The notes under the pieces were generated by a model. The model saw only the letters and a list, made by a program, of their open reading frames with translations. It did not search any database and had not been told where the DNA came from. From assembly GCA_964437445.1 (NCBI GenBank), contig CAYTGR010000067.1, positions 1 through 18,779 on the forward strand: a DNA stretch of 18,779 nucleotides. The letters are read 5' to 3'. The first letter of the stretch is position 1, and each line of letters begins with the position of its first letter. This stretch comes from CAYTGR01 sp964437445 (GTDB lineage: Bacteria; Chloroflexota; Anaerolineae; B4-G1; SLSP01). Both the position numbers and the translations under genes were made by a program. Below, one piece after another: positions 1-10,891 of this stretch.

Positions 1-2
1 GC

Positions 3-3332
<3,330 letters not shown>

Positions 3333-3365
3333 AGGGGGGCGCAAAGAGGTTTCCTGATAGCAGTA

Positions 3366-3435
3366 TAAAAACTCATATGGATGATCTGGTGAGGGCAGCA
3401 CCATGACGCATTCTGATACACATCCCGAATATGAG
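3366..3435 (-). terminator. Possible factor-independent terminator of the minus-strand sugar locus
   Basis: Read on the minus strand, CTCATAT (3429-3435) is followed 50 nt later by its complement ATATGAG (3372-3378) and then directly by a TTTTTA tract (3366-3371). A small inner GGTG/CACC hairpin lies inside the large loop. The outer stem is only 7 bp and AT-rich, so this is weak. Its position just beyond the last coding sequence of the minus-strand locus is what makes it worth listing. Confidence 0.22.
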
Positions 3436-3451
3436 CCAATTTTCATCCCAT

Positions 3452-3673
3452 TCACCAAAACGGCGGATACCCCTGCTTGAGTTCCAGGCCGACCTCCTCG
3501 CTGTACGCCAGGAGCGCCCAGAGCACCCACGCCAGCGCCCGCTCGGCCGCGCGGACCGTATCCGGCAACGGGACGACGCCGTCACGCTCCCCCATCAGCA
3601 CTTCCGGGTGCAACTCCGCCGCCCGATTGATTTTTGCTATCCTATCAGGCTCTCTCCAACGGGTGCAGCGCTC
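3452..3673 (-). pseudogene. 5'-truncated gene remnant or very short unknown gene
   Basis: After the TGA of the GH130 gene at 3674 the same frame stays open for 73 codons. The last 58 of these (about 3452-3625) have strong coding character: about 88 percent of third positions are G or C, and the peptide is helical and amphipathic, ending ELKQGYPPFW. Upstream of about 3625 this coding character stops abruptly and no good start is present. The only ATG (3595) would give 47 residues and a TTG (3613) would give 53. I do not recognise the family. The GC3 resembles the helicase gene more than the GH130 gene, so this may be the tail of a gene that belonged with the helicase module and lost its 5' part. 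A genuine short gene from ATG 3595, with GGAAG upstream as a weak ribosome site, is the alternative. Confidence 0.45.
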
Positions 3674-4570
3674 TCACGCTCCCGCCGACGGGGCGGCTTG
3701 CACCCAGGCTAACAGCTCCTCCCCCTTGCAGGTCGCCAGGCCAATGACGCGGTCAGCCGCCCCGTAGTAGACATACACCGTGCCCTCCACCACAGGATTA
3801 GCTGCCGAAAAGACCACCGTTTTCACGTCGCCCCGCAATTCCCAGGGCTCTTCCGGTTCCAGCAGGAAATCAGTCTGCCGGGCGATAACCCGGTGCGGAT
3901 TTTCCAGGTCCAGCAGGCAGGCCCCCAACCGGTAGATGTGCTCAAAGTTGTAGCCGTGGTAGAGCACCAGCCAGCCGGCCGGCGTCTCCACGGGGACGCC
4001 GCCGGCGCCGACCCGTTTGGCATCCCAGGCTTCCGGGCGCGGTTGCAAGACCGGCACCATATCCTGCCAGTGAATAAGATCATCGGAATAAGCAATCCAC
4101 ATGGCCGGCGGGCGGCGATGCAGGGCCACATAGCGCCCCCGCACCCGCCGGGGGAAGAGCACATGATCTTTGTTGTCCTCGCCGGTGACCAGCGGGCCAA
4201 GCCGCCGCCAGCTGAGCAGATTGGTGCTCTCGGCAAACATGGGCGTGATGCCACGCGGGGAATAGGCGGTGTAGGCCATGATAAAACGGCCCTCCTCCGC
4301 CAGATAGGTCACCCGCGGGTCTTCCAAACCACGAGTCTCCCACTCATCCTGAGGTTCCAGCAGCGGCTGGGCCAGGCGTTTAAAGTGGACACCGTCTTCA
4401 CTCACGGCGTAGCCAATCCGGCTGACGTAATCCACCCCTTGAGCCCGATAGAACATGTGAAACAGGCCCTGATGGTAGACCACTCCAGGGTTGAAGACGT
4501 TCAGAGCCTCCCACTCATGCCAGGGGACCGGTTTGAGCAGGGGATTGCCAGGATGACGCTGTAGTTTCAT
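3674..4570 (-). CDS. GH130 family glycoside phosphorylase/hydrolase (copy 1)
   Basis: GH130 enzymes cleave beta-mannosidic links, mostly by phosphorolysis to mannose 1-phosphate. Residues below count from the ATG at 4576, two codons upstream. The five-bladed propeller hallmarks are in order: FNPG 28-31, MFYRA 41-45, GLEDPR 83-88 with the proposed catalytic acid D86, GEDNKDHVLFP 132-142, HRRP 153-156, VGAG 189-192, YHG 206-208 and YYGAAD 270-275. The length of about 300 residues is normal for the family. I prefer the start at 4570 because GGAG sits 7 nt before it, whereas for 4576 it is 1 nt away. There is no signal peptide, so it should be cytoplasmic and act on imported oligosaccharide. It lies 66-72 bp downstream of a second GH130 gene in the same direction. 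Family assignment is firm; substrate and the phosphorylase versus mannosidase choice are not settled. Confidence 0.93.
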   Translation of the reverse strand: MKLQRHPGNPLLKPVPWHEWEALNVFNPGVVYHQGLFHMFYRAQGVDYVSRIGYAVSEDGVHFKRLAQPLLEPQDEWETRGLEDPRVTYLAEEGRFIMAYTAYSPRGITPMFAESTNLLSWRRLGPLVTGEDNKDHVLFPRRVRGRYVALHRRPPAMWIAYSDDLIHWQDMVPVLQPRPEAWDAKRVGAGGVPVETPAGWLVLYHGYNFEHIYRLGACLLDLENPHRVIARQTDFLLEPEEPWELRGDVKTVVFSAANPVVEGTVYVYYGAADRVIGLATCKGEELLAWVQAAPSAGA

Positions 4571-4642
4571 GCTCATGCTCCGTTATCAAGGGATCAAAAC
4601 TGTTTTTGCCGCGGACCCGCGCTCAGCTTCAGGAAACCCTGC

Positions 4643-5572
4643 TCAGGCTGCTTTGAGACACAGCGCAATGAGCTCTTGCACCGGGCAGGTAGCCAGCGCG
4701 ATGACCTGATCCGCTGCCCCGTAATAGACCTTGAGCTCCCCGTCTGGCTCCAAAATGGCCCCACAGGTGAAGACCACGTTACCGACATTGCCGTGAAAAT
4801 CTATCGGAACGGTCGGGGAGAGGATCGCTTCGGGAGCGCGCCCCAGCACCTGCCAGGGCCGTTCCAGGTCCAGCAGAACGGCCCCCAGACGATACAACAG
4901 CCCGGCGGCGGTCGGCCGTACTCCGTGGTAGATCTCCAGCCAGCCGGCCGGCGTCTTGAGGGGTGGGGCACCCGGCCCGATTTTCAGCGCATCCCACAAC
5001 CGGGGGCGAGGGGTCAGAACCGGGCGAGGGTCCCCCCAATGAACCAGATCCGGCGAGAAGCTGATCCAGATGTCGCCCCGCTGCGATGTCTGGGTCATGG
5101 GGCGGTCCAGTTTGGCAAACCGGCCCCCGATTTTCTCCGGGAAAAGCACCACATCCTTGTTTTCCGGCAGGCCCAGAATGGCGATCCGCCGGTAAGTACG
5201 GAAATCCTCGGTGGCTGCCAGCACTGTGACACAATCGTATTGGGAGTAGCCTACGTAGGTGATGTAAAAGGTCTCGCCAATCTGGGTGATGCGCGGGTCC
5301 TCCAGGCTGAAATCCTCCACCAGCGAAAAGGGTTCCTGAGTAGCCGGGAGCAACGCCGGTTCGGGTTCCGGGGTGAAATGGAGCCCATCGGGGCTACGGG
5401 CCAGCCAGAGCCAGGAAGCGCCGGCGAGATTCTCCACGCGCGCCAGCAACAGGTATTCCCCCTTGAACTTGACCGCGCCCGCGTTGAAGACCGAATTCAC
5501 CGGCACCGGGAAGTCAGCCGCCGTCAGGAGCGGCTGGTCAGAAACACGCCGTAGAAGATGGGTGGGTTGCAT
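4643..5572 (-). CDS. GH130 family glycoside phosphorylase/hydrolase (copy 2)
   Basis: This is a second GH130 propeller enzyme of 309 residues, clearly divergent from its neighbour. Motifs seen are VFNAGAV 28-34, LEDPR 90-94 with proposed catalytic acid D92, PENKDVVLFPEKI 136-148, DRP 156-158 (the other copy has HRRP here), GPGAPP 199-204, YHG 215-217, GNVGNVVFTCG 261-271 and YYGAAD 283-288. The frame stays open to an ATG at 5689, but that start would overlap the upstream gene. The ATG at 5572 has GAGGGAC about 7 nt before it and leaves a 46-bp gap, so it is preferred. It is cytoplasmic by lack of a signal. Two unlike GH130 copies in one locus suggest a division of labour, for example on disaccharides versus longer mannosides; that is inference. 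Confidence 0.92.
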   Translation of the reverse strand: MQPTHLLRRVSDQPLLTAADFPVPVNSVFNAGAVKFKGEYLLLARVENLAGASWLWLARSPDGLHFTPEPEPALLPATQEPFSLVEDFSLEDPRITQIGETFYITYVGYSQYDCVTVLAATEDFRTYRRIAILGLPENKDVVLFPEKIGGRFAKLDRPMTQTSQRGDIWISFSPDLVHWGDPRPVLTPRPRLWDALKIGPGAPPLKTPAGWLEIYHGVRPTAAGLLYRLGAVLLDLERPWQVLGRAPEAILSPTVPIDFHGNVGNVVFTCGAILEPDGELKVYYGAADQVIALATCPVQELIALCLKAA

Positions 5573-5618
5573 GATGATTCGTCCCTCGTTTGTCAGGATA
5601 TGCCACAGCAGCTGCTGA

Positions 5619-6329
5619 TTATACCCGATATTCAGAGCTCCCGGCAGATTGCTGCGCTGCCCCTGCCCGAGAGGCCGGCCGTAAACCATAAGTGGTGAGT
5701 CGCTCCACCACGGCGCTATGGCTTAAAAGGGCCAACAACGCCGGTAGCCCCAGGAACCACGGTGCCATGACCAGCGTGCCACCGAGGATAAGCAATCCGG
5801 CCAAGCCGCCGATGAGCAGGGTGTAAAGCGGCGCTGCCATGAGCAGGTAAAAGCCATTGCGTAAAGCCAGCCCTAAGTGTTGGCGCTCTTGCTCCAGCAG
5901 AAAGGGCAACGCATAAAACTGGATCAGCCCCCATAGCACGCCCAGTAGTCCCCAGAACCAGCGCATGGCCTCGGCCAGTGGGGTCTCCCAATGGGCATAG
6001 AACCAGAGGTTGGTCCCCCACAGCCAGAGCAGGAGGAGGTTGGTCAGCGCCCACAGCCAGGCCAGGCCGGCATAGCGGCGGACGCCCTGCCACCAGGCGC
6101 CCAGGCCGGGCGTTTCTCCCCGCGAGACAGCCCGGACGGCTGCCAGTAGCCCGAACGTGGCCGGCGGCCCCAACACCACGGTCAGGCAGCTGCCCAGCCA
6201 GACCAGACTGAGCACGGTGAGGGGCACCCAGTAGTACCACCATTCGCGCAGGGTATGGCCGATCACCGCCCAAGCCGCCCGCCCTTGCGGCGGTGGAGCC
6301 GCCGGCGTCTCTAAGGGCGCTCCTGCCAT
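5619..6329 (-). CDS. DUF624/YesL-like integral membrane protein
   Basis: The protein has 236 residues and about five hydrophobic segments (about 30-65, 88-112, 123-146, 158-182 and 183-205). The GPPATFGLLAAVRAVSRGE stretch at 54-72 is typical of the DUF624 (YesL) family. Members are small membrane proteins of unknown mechanism that are often encoded inside CUT1 sugar-transport operons, as here. Its start overlaps the end of the upstream lipoprotein gene by 19 bp, and GGGGGAG lies 6 nt before the ATG, so translation is probably coupled. It is rich in tryptophan and leucine, with a short hydrophilic C-tail. The family call rests on motif and context, not on an alignment. Confidence 0.75.
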   Translation of the reverse strand: MAGAPLETPAAPPPQGRAAWAVIGHTLREWWYYWVPLTVLSLVWLGSCLTVVLGPPATFGLLAAVRAVSRGETPGLGAWWQGVRRYAGLAWLWALTNLLLLWLWGTNLWFYAHWETPLAEAMRWFWGLLGVLWGLIQFYALPFLLEQERQHLGLALRNGFYLLMAAPLYTLLIGGLAGLLILGGTLVMAPWFLGLPALLALLSHSAVVERLTTYGLRPASRAGAAQQSAGSSEYRV

Positions 6330-8872
6330 GTCGTCTCCCCCGTCCAGAGGTGGTGGCAGAGTTCCACAGTGCGGTTCCCTGTCTCAGCCGGCAGGCGATA
6401 GCGCTTGCAGGCCATCTCTGGGAGAATCCATACGGCATCCACCACGGCTTGCTGCGCGTCTTGCTGGCCGGCGTATTGGAAGCGCAAGGTATACTGGCCG
6501 GCCGGCAGTGCCAACGGGCCGGCAAAGAGCGGTTCCAGCCAGAGATAGTCGCGGTCAGGGGAGACCGCTTGCGCGATGACCGTGGTGGTCGTCTGCTCTG
6601 TTGACGAAAGCGTGACCGCGAACGCCACCTCCTGGGGAGATTGCGTGGCTGCCGATTTCTCGCTCACCGCCGGGGGGACTTCCTCTACCAGTTCCAGGGG
6701 CAGCAAGTTGGCCGGCGTATCGGGGTCAAGCCCGGACCAGGTGATGAAACCGCTGGCGCCAAAGCCGATGCCGGCGTCAAAGAAGAAGCGGGTGCGCTGA
6801 GACGGGTTGACATGCAAACTGTCCCAGGGCAACGCCGCCTCGTAGGTATACCCGGTGGGGGTCGCCTGCCAGGCCAGGAGCGCCCCCGGCTGCAAGCCTT
6901 GCGCCCTCCAATTCCACACCTGCGGCCCGGCCGGTGTCTGGGCCAGCGTCAGCTTGGCATCCAGACTGCGCCGGTCGCCCAACAGGTTGAAGTAGAGCCA
7001 AAGCGCATCTCCCCGCCAGACGGAAGGCCCGACTTCGTTCTGGACATGGGCCTCATCCCGCACCTGGGCCGCCACATAGAGGAACTGCGCGTCCCATTGA
7101 AAGCTCAAGGTGAAGCTGGCTTTTTCGGCTCCAGGCCAGCCGGCCGCCCCGCGCAGGATTTGTTCAGGGCGGTCAACGGCCAGCCAGGGGGCGGCTTCCC
7201 ATTCGCTCAAGTCGCCGTCAAGCTGGAGTGGCCGGGTGGCGCGCACTGCCGGGGCCACGCGCTCAGGCCGGGGCGCTGCTCGCCGCAGGTGCGACACGTA
7301 AAGAAGATACCGGCCAGCGTCGGGCAACGCGAAGGAAATCTCCACCGCATCGCCCGCCTTGAGGGCGTAGTACCGTTCGTTGGAGAAATTGGCCTCGCCG
7401 GTCCAGCCCCGCCGGCCATAGGTCGGCTGCCCGGCCACGGGCTGCCCGTCTTCAACCTCCAGGATCAAGTTGAAGGGCGTTTGCTCCGGCGTGGCCTGGT
7501 ACCAGGCCGTGGCGAGCGGAGCATCGCCCACCAGCAGCAGCGCATACAACGCCTCAATCGTGGATTCAGCGCCGGCGTTGCGGTTGATCCGGAAAGCCGA
7601 GGGGCCGTTGATCCCATCCCAGCACCGGCCAGTTTCAGGATCATACATTGCCACCCCGGCCATGTTGTTGCCAAAAAGCCAGGCGTTGCTTAAGCCCGCG
7701 TAGCGCGCGTAGCGTTCCTCTCCGGTCGCCTGAAAGAGGCTCCAGAAACCAGACGTGAGCACTTGCATACCGTAGGCGATCTGACCGCCGCGCACGGGCA
7801 ACGGCGCCATCTCATTGATGAAATCGGTGGCCAAAAAGCGCACATAGAGGGTATCCGCTGCCGCCTGCGCCGCCGCAATCCAATCGGGGCGCTCCAGCAA
7901 CCGGCCTGCCAGCGCCAGCGCGTGCACTTGATGGCTTCCCCAGGCGTGCCACAGGGCCGTGGAGGTGGTGGTAGAAGGAAAGGCCGCGAAGGGATACTGC
8001 CCCGGCCCGCCCAATTGATAAGCCACGATGCCATTGGCCAGGTTGGTCAGCAGATGGCGGGTGGTGGAGTTGGGCTGCGCCTGATAATAAGCCGCCAGCC
8101 CCAGCAGCGCCAGGGCGCTCAAATCTGAGCCGTTGCCGATCAACCAGGCCGGCACCGGGGTGCCGTGGAGCTCGTTGTAGGCACCCACCGGGCCCATGGT
8201 GCGCGCCAGAGCCGCTTCGCCCCGGAGATAAGCTTCTTCCAGGCGGGCCGCATAACCAGGATCCACCTCGCGGAAGACGGGGATAGCGGAAGCCAGCGCC
8301 CACTGGCCTCTGGCGGCCCACCAGTTCCAGGACTTATAGCTGGTGCGGCCTGTGCGGTTGATGGTGCCCTGGCGATCCAGAACAAAGTTGTAATACTCAC
8401 CGTCTTCGGCTTGCATATACAGGACGAAGTTTAACGCTGCCCGCGCCAACCGGAGCGCTTCTGGTTCGCCGGTGCGCTGGTAAAACATGAGGTAGACCAA
8501 GGCCGCGCGCGCCACATCATCCACGCAGGCGATCCCCTCACCTGAAGCATCCACCCAGCCATAGTCCGGCGCTTCAGAGTAGATGTGGACCAGCGCCACC
8601 GGCTCTCCCTGCCAGGTGACCACCTCGGTCAGATGTTGCAGGTGGGCCAGATTGATCCACCGATCGCGCAGCGGGTGGAGGACAGCCGGTGGTATGGGGC
8701 GGGGTGTGGCCACCGAGGTGGGGGTGGGGGGAAGGTGGGTCTCACTGGCTGCCGGTGGGGTGACAGCGGAAGATAAGGGGAGCGGTGAAGTCACCCCACC
8801 AGAGCAAGCCGTTACGAGTCCAGAAATAACCGCCATGAGTGCCAGCCGCTTCTGCAATCGGTGAAGATTCAT
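6311..8872 (-). CDS. Large lipoprotein: six-hairpin glycosidase-like domain plus CBM9-like and other beta domains
   Basis: The 853-residue protein has a lipoprotein signal ending VTAC with the lipidated cysteine at C23, then a Pro/Thr-rich linker (24-62), so it should sit on the outer face of the membrane. Residues about 70-455 are helix-rich with paired aromatic and acidic motifs (YGWVDASGEGIACVDDVARA 104-123, SYKSWNWW 178-185, RNAGAESTIEALYALL 431-446), as in (alpha/alpha) six-hairpin glycosidases; I cannot name a GH family. A beta-sandwich segment starts with EVEDG at 472. Residues 545-728 (PLQLDGDLSEW, FLYVAAQVRDE, GDALWLYFN) match the CBM9/DOMON-like carbohydrate-binding type. The last 115 residues are again beta-rich. 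It starts 4 bp after the MalG-like permease gene. It probably binds and trims oligosaccharide before import. Confidence 0.82.
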   Translation of the reverse strand: MNLHRLQKRLALMAVISGLVTACSGGVTSPLPLSSAVTPPAASETHLPPTPTSVATPRPIPPAVLHPLRDRWINLAHLQHLTEVVTWQGEPVALVHIYSEAPDYGWVDASGEGIACVDDVARAALVYLMFYQRTGEPEALRLARAALNFVLYMQAEDGEYYNFVLDRQGTINRTGRTSYKSWNWWAARGQWALASAIPVFREVDPGYAARLEEAYLRGEAALARTMGPVGAYNELHGTPVPAWLIGNGSDLSALALLGLAAYYQAQPNSTTRHLLTNLANGIVAYQLGGPGQYPFAAFPSTTTSTALWHAWGSHQVHALALAGRLLERPDWIAAAQAAADTLYVRFLATDFINEMAPLPVRGGQIAYGMQVLTSGFWSLFQATGEERYARYAGLSNAWLFGNNMAGVAMYDPETGRCWDGINGPSAFRINRNAGAESTIEALYALLLVGDAPLATAWYQATPEQTPFNLILEVEDGQPVAGQPTYGRRGWTGEANFSNERYYALKAGDAVEISFALPDAGRYLLYVSHLRRAAPRPERVAPAVRATRPLQLDGDLSEWEAAPWLAVDRPEQILRGAAGWPGAEKASFTLSFQWDAQFLYVAAQVRDEAHVQNEVGPSVWRGDALWLYFNLLGDRRSLDAKLTLAQTPAGPQVWNWRAQGLQPGALLAWQATPTGYTYEAALPWDSLHVNPSQRTRFFFDAGIGFGASGFITWSGLDPDTPANLLPLELVEEVPPAVSEKSAATQSPQEVAFAVTLSSTEQTTTTVIAQAVSPDRDYLWLEPLFAGPLALPAGQYTLRFQYAGQQDAQQAVVDAVWILPEMACKRYRLPAETGNRTVELCHHLWTGETTWQERP

Positions 8873-8876
8873 CCGC

Positions 8877-9800
8877 CTATCCCTTAACGGCGCCCACGGT
8901 TAATCCTTCAATAAAGTAACGCTGGGCGGCGAAAAAGAGCGCCAGGATGGGCGCCGCCATGACTGTGGACATCGCCATCATGTAATGCCACTTGGGAGCC
9001 TCTTTAGAGAGGGATTCCTGGAAAAACTTGAGGGCGACCACCATGGGGAACTTGGCCGGGGTGTTCAGATAGATCAAGGGTCCCATGAAGTTATTCCAGT
9101 TACCCTGGAAGATCAACACCCCCAAAGCCAGTAGCGCGGGTTTGACGAGCGGCAGCATGATCTGGTAGTAAATCTGGAAGGTGTTGGCGCCGTCAATAAT
9201 GGCCGCTTCTTCTATCTCGCGCGGGACCCCCAGGAGGAACTGGCGGAGCATGAAGACCGCCCAGGCGCCCCCGCCAAACCAGATGCCCACCACCAGCGGA
9301 TCGTAGGTATCAATCAGCCCCAAAGTACGCCAGATGATGAAGACCGGGATCAAAGTGATGATCCCCGGCAGCATCATGGTAGAAAGCATGAGCATGAACA
9401 ACAGGTCGCGCCCCGGGAAGCGGAAGCGGGCGAACCCGTAAGCCACCAGGGTCACCGCAATCAGTTCAGCCGTCATCGCCAGGACGGTAATGAACAGCGT
9501 ATTACCTAAAGTACGCCAGAAGCTCAAGCCGGGTGCCACTTTCCCCAATTCTGTAAAAGCGCGCACGTAGTTCTCCCACATGATCGAGTTGGGAACCCAG
9601 ACGATGGGCCAGACAAAGAGCTGCCCTTCAGACTTCAAGGAGGTGGAGAGCATGAAGAAAAATGGGACCAGTACCAGCATGGAAAAGGCCGCCAGCAGGA
9701 TATAGGTGATAAGAGTGGCGACGGTATGGCGAGAGCGCAGGCCGAAAAGGGGAGCCGGCCGGGCCGGCAAGAGTGTTGCAGGGCGAGGAAGGGTAGCCAT
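8877..9800 (-). CDS. Carbohydrate ABC transporter permease, MalG-like (CUT1 family)
   Basis: This 307-residue inner-membrane permease has six predicted membrane segments. It carries the EAA loop REIEEAAIIDGANTFQIYYQ (194-213), ending in MLPLVKPAL, which docks on the transporter ATPase. The N-terminal part (PFFFMLSTSLKSEGQLF) and the C-terminal RYFIEGLTVGAVKG are typical of MalG-type subunits. An excellent ribosome site AGGAGGTG lies 5 nt before the ATG. It is 10 bp from the end of the MalF-like gene and 4 bp from the next gene, so it is in an operon with both. It forms the translocation pore with the MalF-like partner. No ATPase gene is adjacent. Confidence 0.96.
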   Translation of the reverse strand: MATLPRPATLLPARPAPLFGLRSRHTVATLITYILLAAFSMLVLVPFFFMLSTSLKSEGQLFVWPIVWVPNSIMWENYVRAFTELGKVAPGLSFWRTLGNTLFITVLAMTAELIAVTLVAYGFARFRFPGRDLLFMLMLSTMMLPGIITLIPVFIIWRTLGLIDTYDPLVVGIWFGGGAWAVFMLRQFLLGVPREIEEAAIIDGANTFQIYYQIMLPLVKPALLALGVLIFQGNWNNFMGPLIYLNTPAKFPMVVALKFFQESLSKEAPKWHYMMAMSTVMAAPILALFFAAQRYFIEGLTVGAVKG

Positions 9801-9810
9801 CGGGCACCTC

Positions 9811-10812
9811 CTATCGTTTCTCGGCTTCGTAATAGACCCACAGAGAGGAAGAACGGAATACCAGCAGCGTCAATAGCAGGATAACCAGCAGTAAAAACCA
9901 GGCCAGCGCCGAAGCGTAGCCAAACCGGCCGTAACTGAACGCTTCCTGATAAATTTTGACATTCAAGAAAGTGCCCGAAGCTCTGGGAATAGGGATAAAG
10001 AAAGCCTGGGTGAAGATCTGCAAAGAGCCAATGATGCCGGTGATGACATTGTAAAACAGGGTGGAAGAGAGCATGGGCAGGGTCACCCGGGTGAATTTAT
10101 GCCAGTTGCTGGCGCCATCAATCTCGGCCACTTCGTAAAGCTCTTTGGGGATGTTTTTTAACCCGGCGAGCAGGATCACCGTATTGGCCCCAAAGACCCC
10201 CCACATCCCCATAATCACAAAGGCCGGCAGCACCAAACGCGAATCCGTGTACCAGGCAAGCGGTTCCACGTTGAGCAGGCGGTAAACGGGTTGGAGCAAG
10301 AAATTGATCAGCCCGGAGGTGGGGGAAAGCATCCAGCGCCACAGCAGGGCCACTGCCGCCGCCGGTAACACTGCCGGCAGATAGTAGATCGTGCGCCAGA
10401 TGCCAATCCCCTTGATGGGCCGGTTGAGCAGGAGCGCCACCCCAATGGAGCCCAGCAGTCCCAAAGGCACATTGAGCGCGGCATAGGAAAGCGTGAGACG
10501 GAAAGAAGGCCAGAAGTAAGGATCGCGGGTGAACATTCGCACGTAGTTGCTCAATCCCACCCACTTAGGCGGTTGGAAGATGTTGTATTCAGTGAAACTG
10601 AGATATAACGAACGCCCAAAGGGATACAGATTCCAGATCAGCAGCCCCAAAATCCAGGGCAGGACCAGGGCATAACCGTTGGCCGCTTCAGGTTTCACCT
10701 TGAACCAGCGCAAGATGCGATACAGGGCCACCATCAGCAGGATCAGACCACCTCCCGTTGCCAGCCAACGTAAGAGAGTGGGATAATAGGTTTCCCAGGC
10801 TGAGATTGTCAT
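9811..10812 (-). CDS. Carbohydrate ABC transporter permease, MalF-like (CUT1 family)
   Basis: This is the partner permease, 333 residues. It has an extra hydrophobic segment at about 20-33 before the usual six. The EAA loop is ELYEVAEIDGASNWHKFTRV (224-243) followed by TLPML; the second alanine-type position is Val (EVAEIDGA). The frame is open to an ATG at 10878, but the ATG at 10812 has AAGGAG 6 nt upstream, and the longer form would have to be translated through a 15-bp hairpin, so 10812 is chosen. It lies 79 bp after the binding-protein gene and 10 bp before the MalG-like gene. Sugar specificity is set by the binding protein, not by this subunit. Confidence 0.95.
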   Translation of the reverse strand: MTISAWETYYPTLLRWLATGGGLILLMVALYRILRWFKVKPEAANGYALVLPWILGLLIWNLYPFGRSLYLSFTEYNIFQPPKWVGLSNYVRMFTRDPYFWPSFRLTLSYAALNVPLGLLGSIGVALLLNRPIKGIGIWRTIYYLPAVLPAAAVALLWRWMLSPTSGLINFLLQPVYRLLNVEPLAWYTDSRLVLPAFVIMGMWGVFGANTVILLAGLKNIPKELYEVAEIDGASNWHKFTRVTLPMLSSTLFYNVITGIIGSLQIFTQAFFIPIPRASGTFLNVKIYQEAFSYGRFGYASALAWFLLLVILLLTLLVFRSSSLWVYYEAEKR

Positions 10813-10836
10813 GGGCAGCTCCTTGGGCGCACCGGT

Positions 10837-10871
10837 CCCTATCGGCCCCTGGATGGCAGGAGCCGATAGGG
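10837..10871 (-). promoter_or_regulatory. Intercistronic RNA hairpin between binding-protein and permease genes
   Basis: In the minus-strand transcript, CCCUAUCGGC (10862-10871) pairs perfectly with GCCGAUAGGG (10837-10846). The stem continues through a U-G wobble (10861/10847) and CCUG/CAGG (10857-10860 with 10848-10851), giving 15 bp closed by a 5-nt loop. No U-tract follows, and the permease ribosome site begins about 16 nt later. This fits an mRNA-stability or partial-termination element that keeps binding protein more abundant than permease, as known for malE-malF type operons. The role is inferred. Confidence 0.7.
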
Positions 10872-10891
10872 AGTGCACGGGTTAAATCATT

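Noticed and set aside
4577..4642. A terminator between the two GH130 genes (CGCG-GGTC-CGCG and an A/T-rich dyad)
   Set aside because: The GC stem is only 4 bp and has no T-tract after it on the minus strand; the genes are probably co-transcribed.
4676..5554. A 292-codon plus-strand frame opposite GH130 copy 2
   Set aside because: It is an antisense shadow; the minus-strand frame holds every GH130 motif.
6641..7693. A 350-codon plus-strand frame opposite the lipoprotein gene
   Set aside because: It is antisense to a gene with clear domains and a lipoprotein signal. The peptide is Arg/Gly/Pro-rich with no motif or suitable ribosome site.
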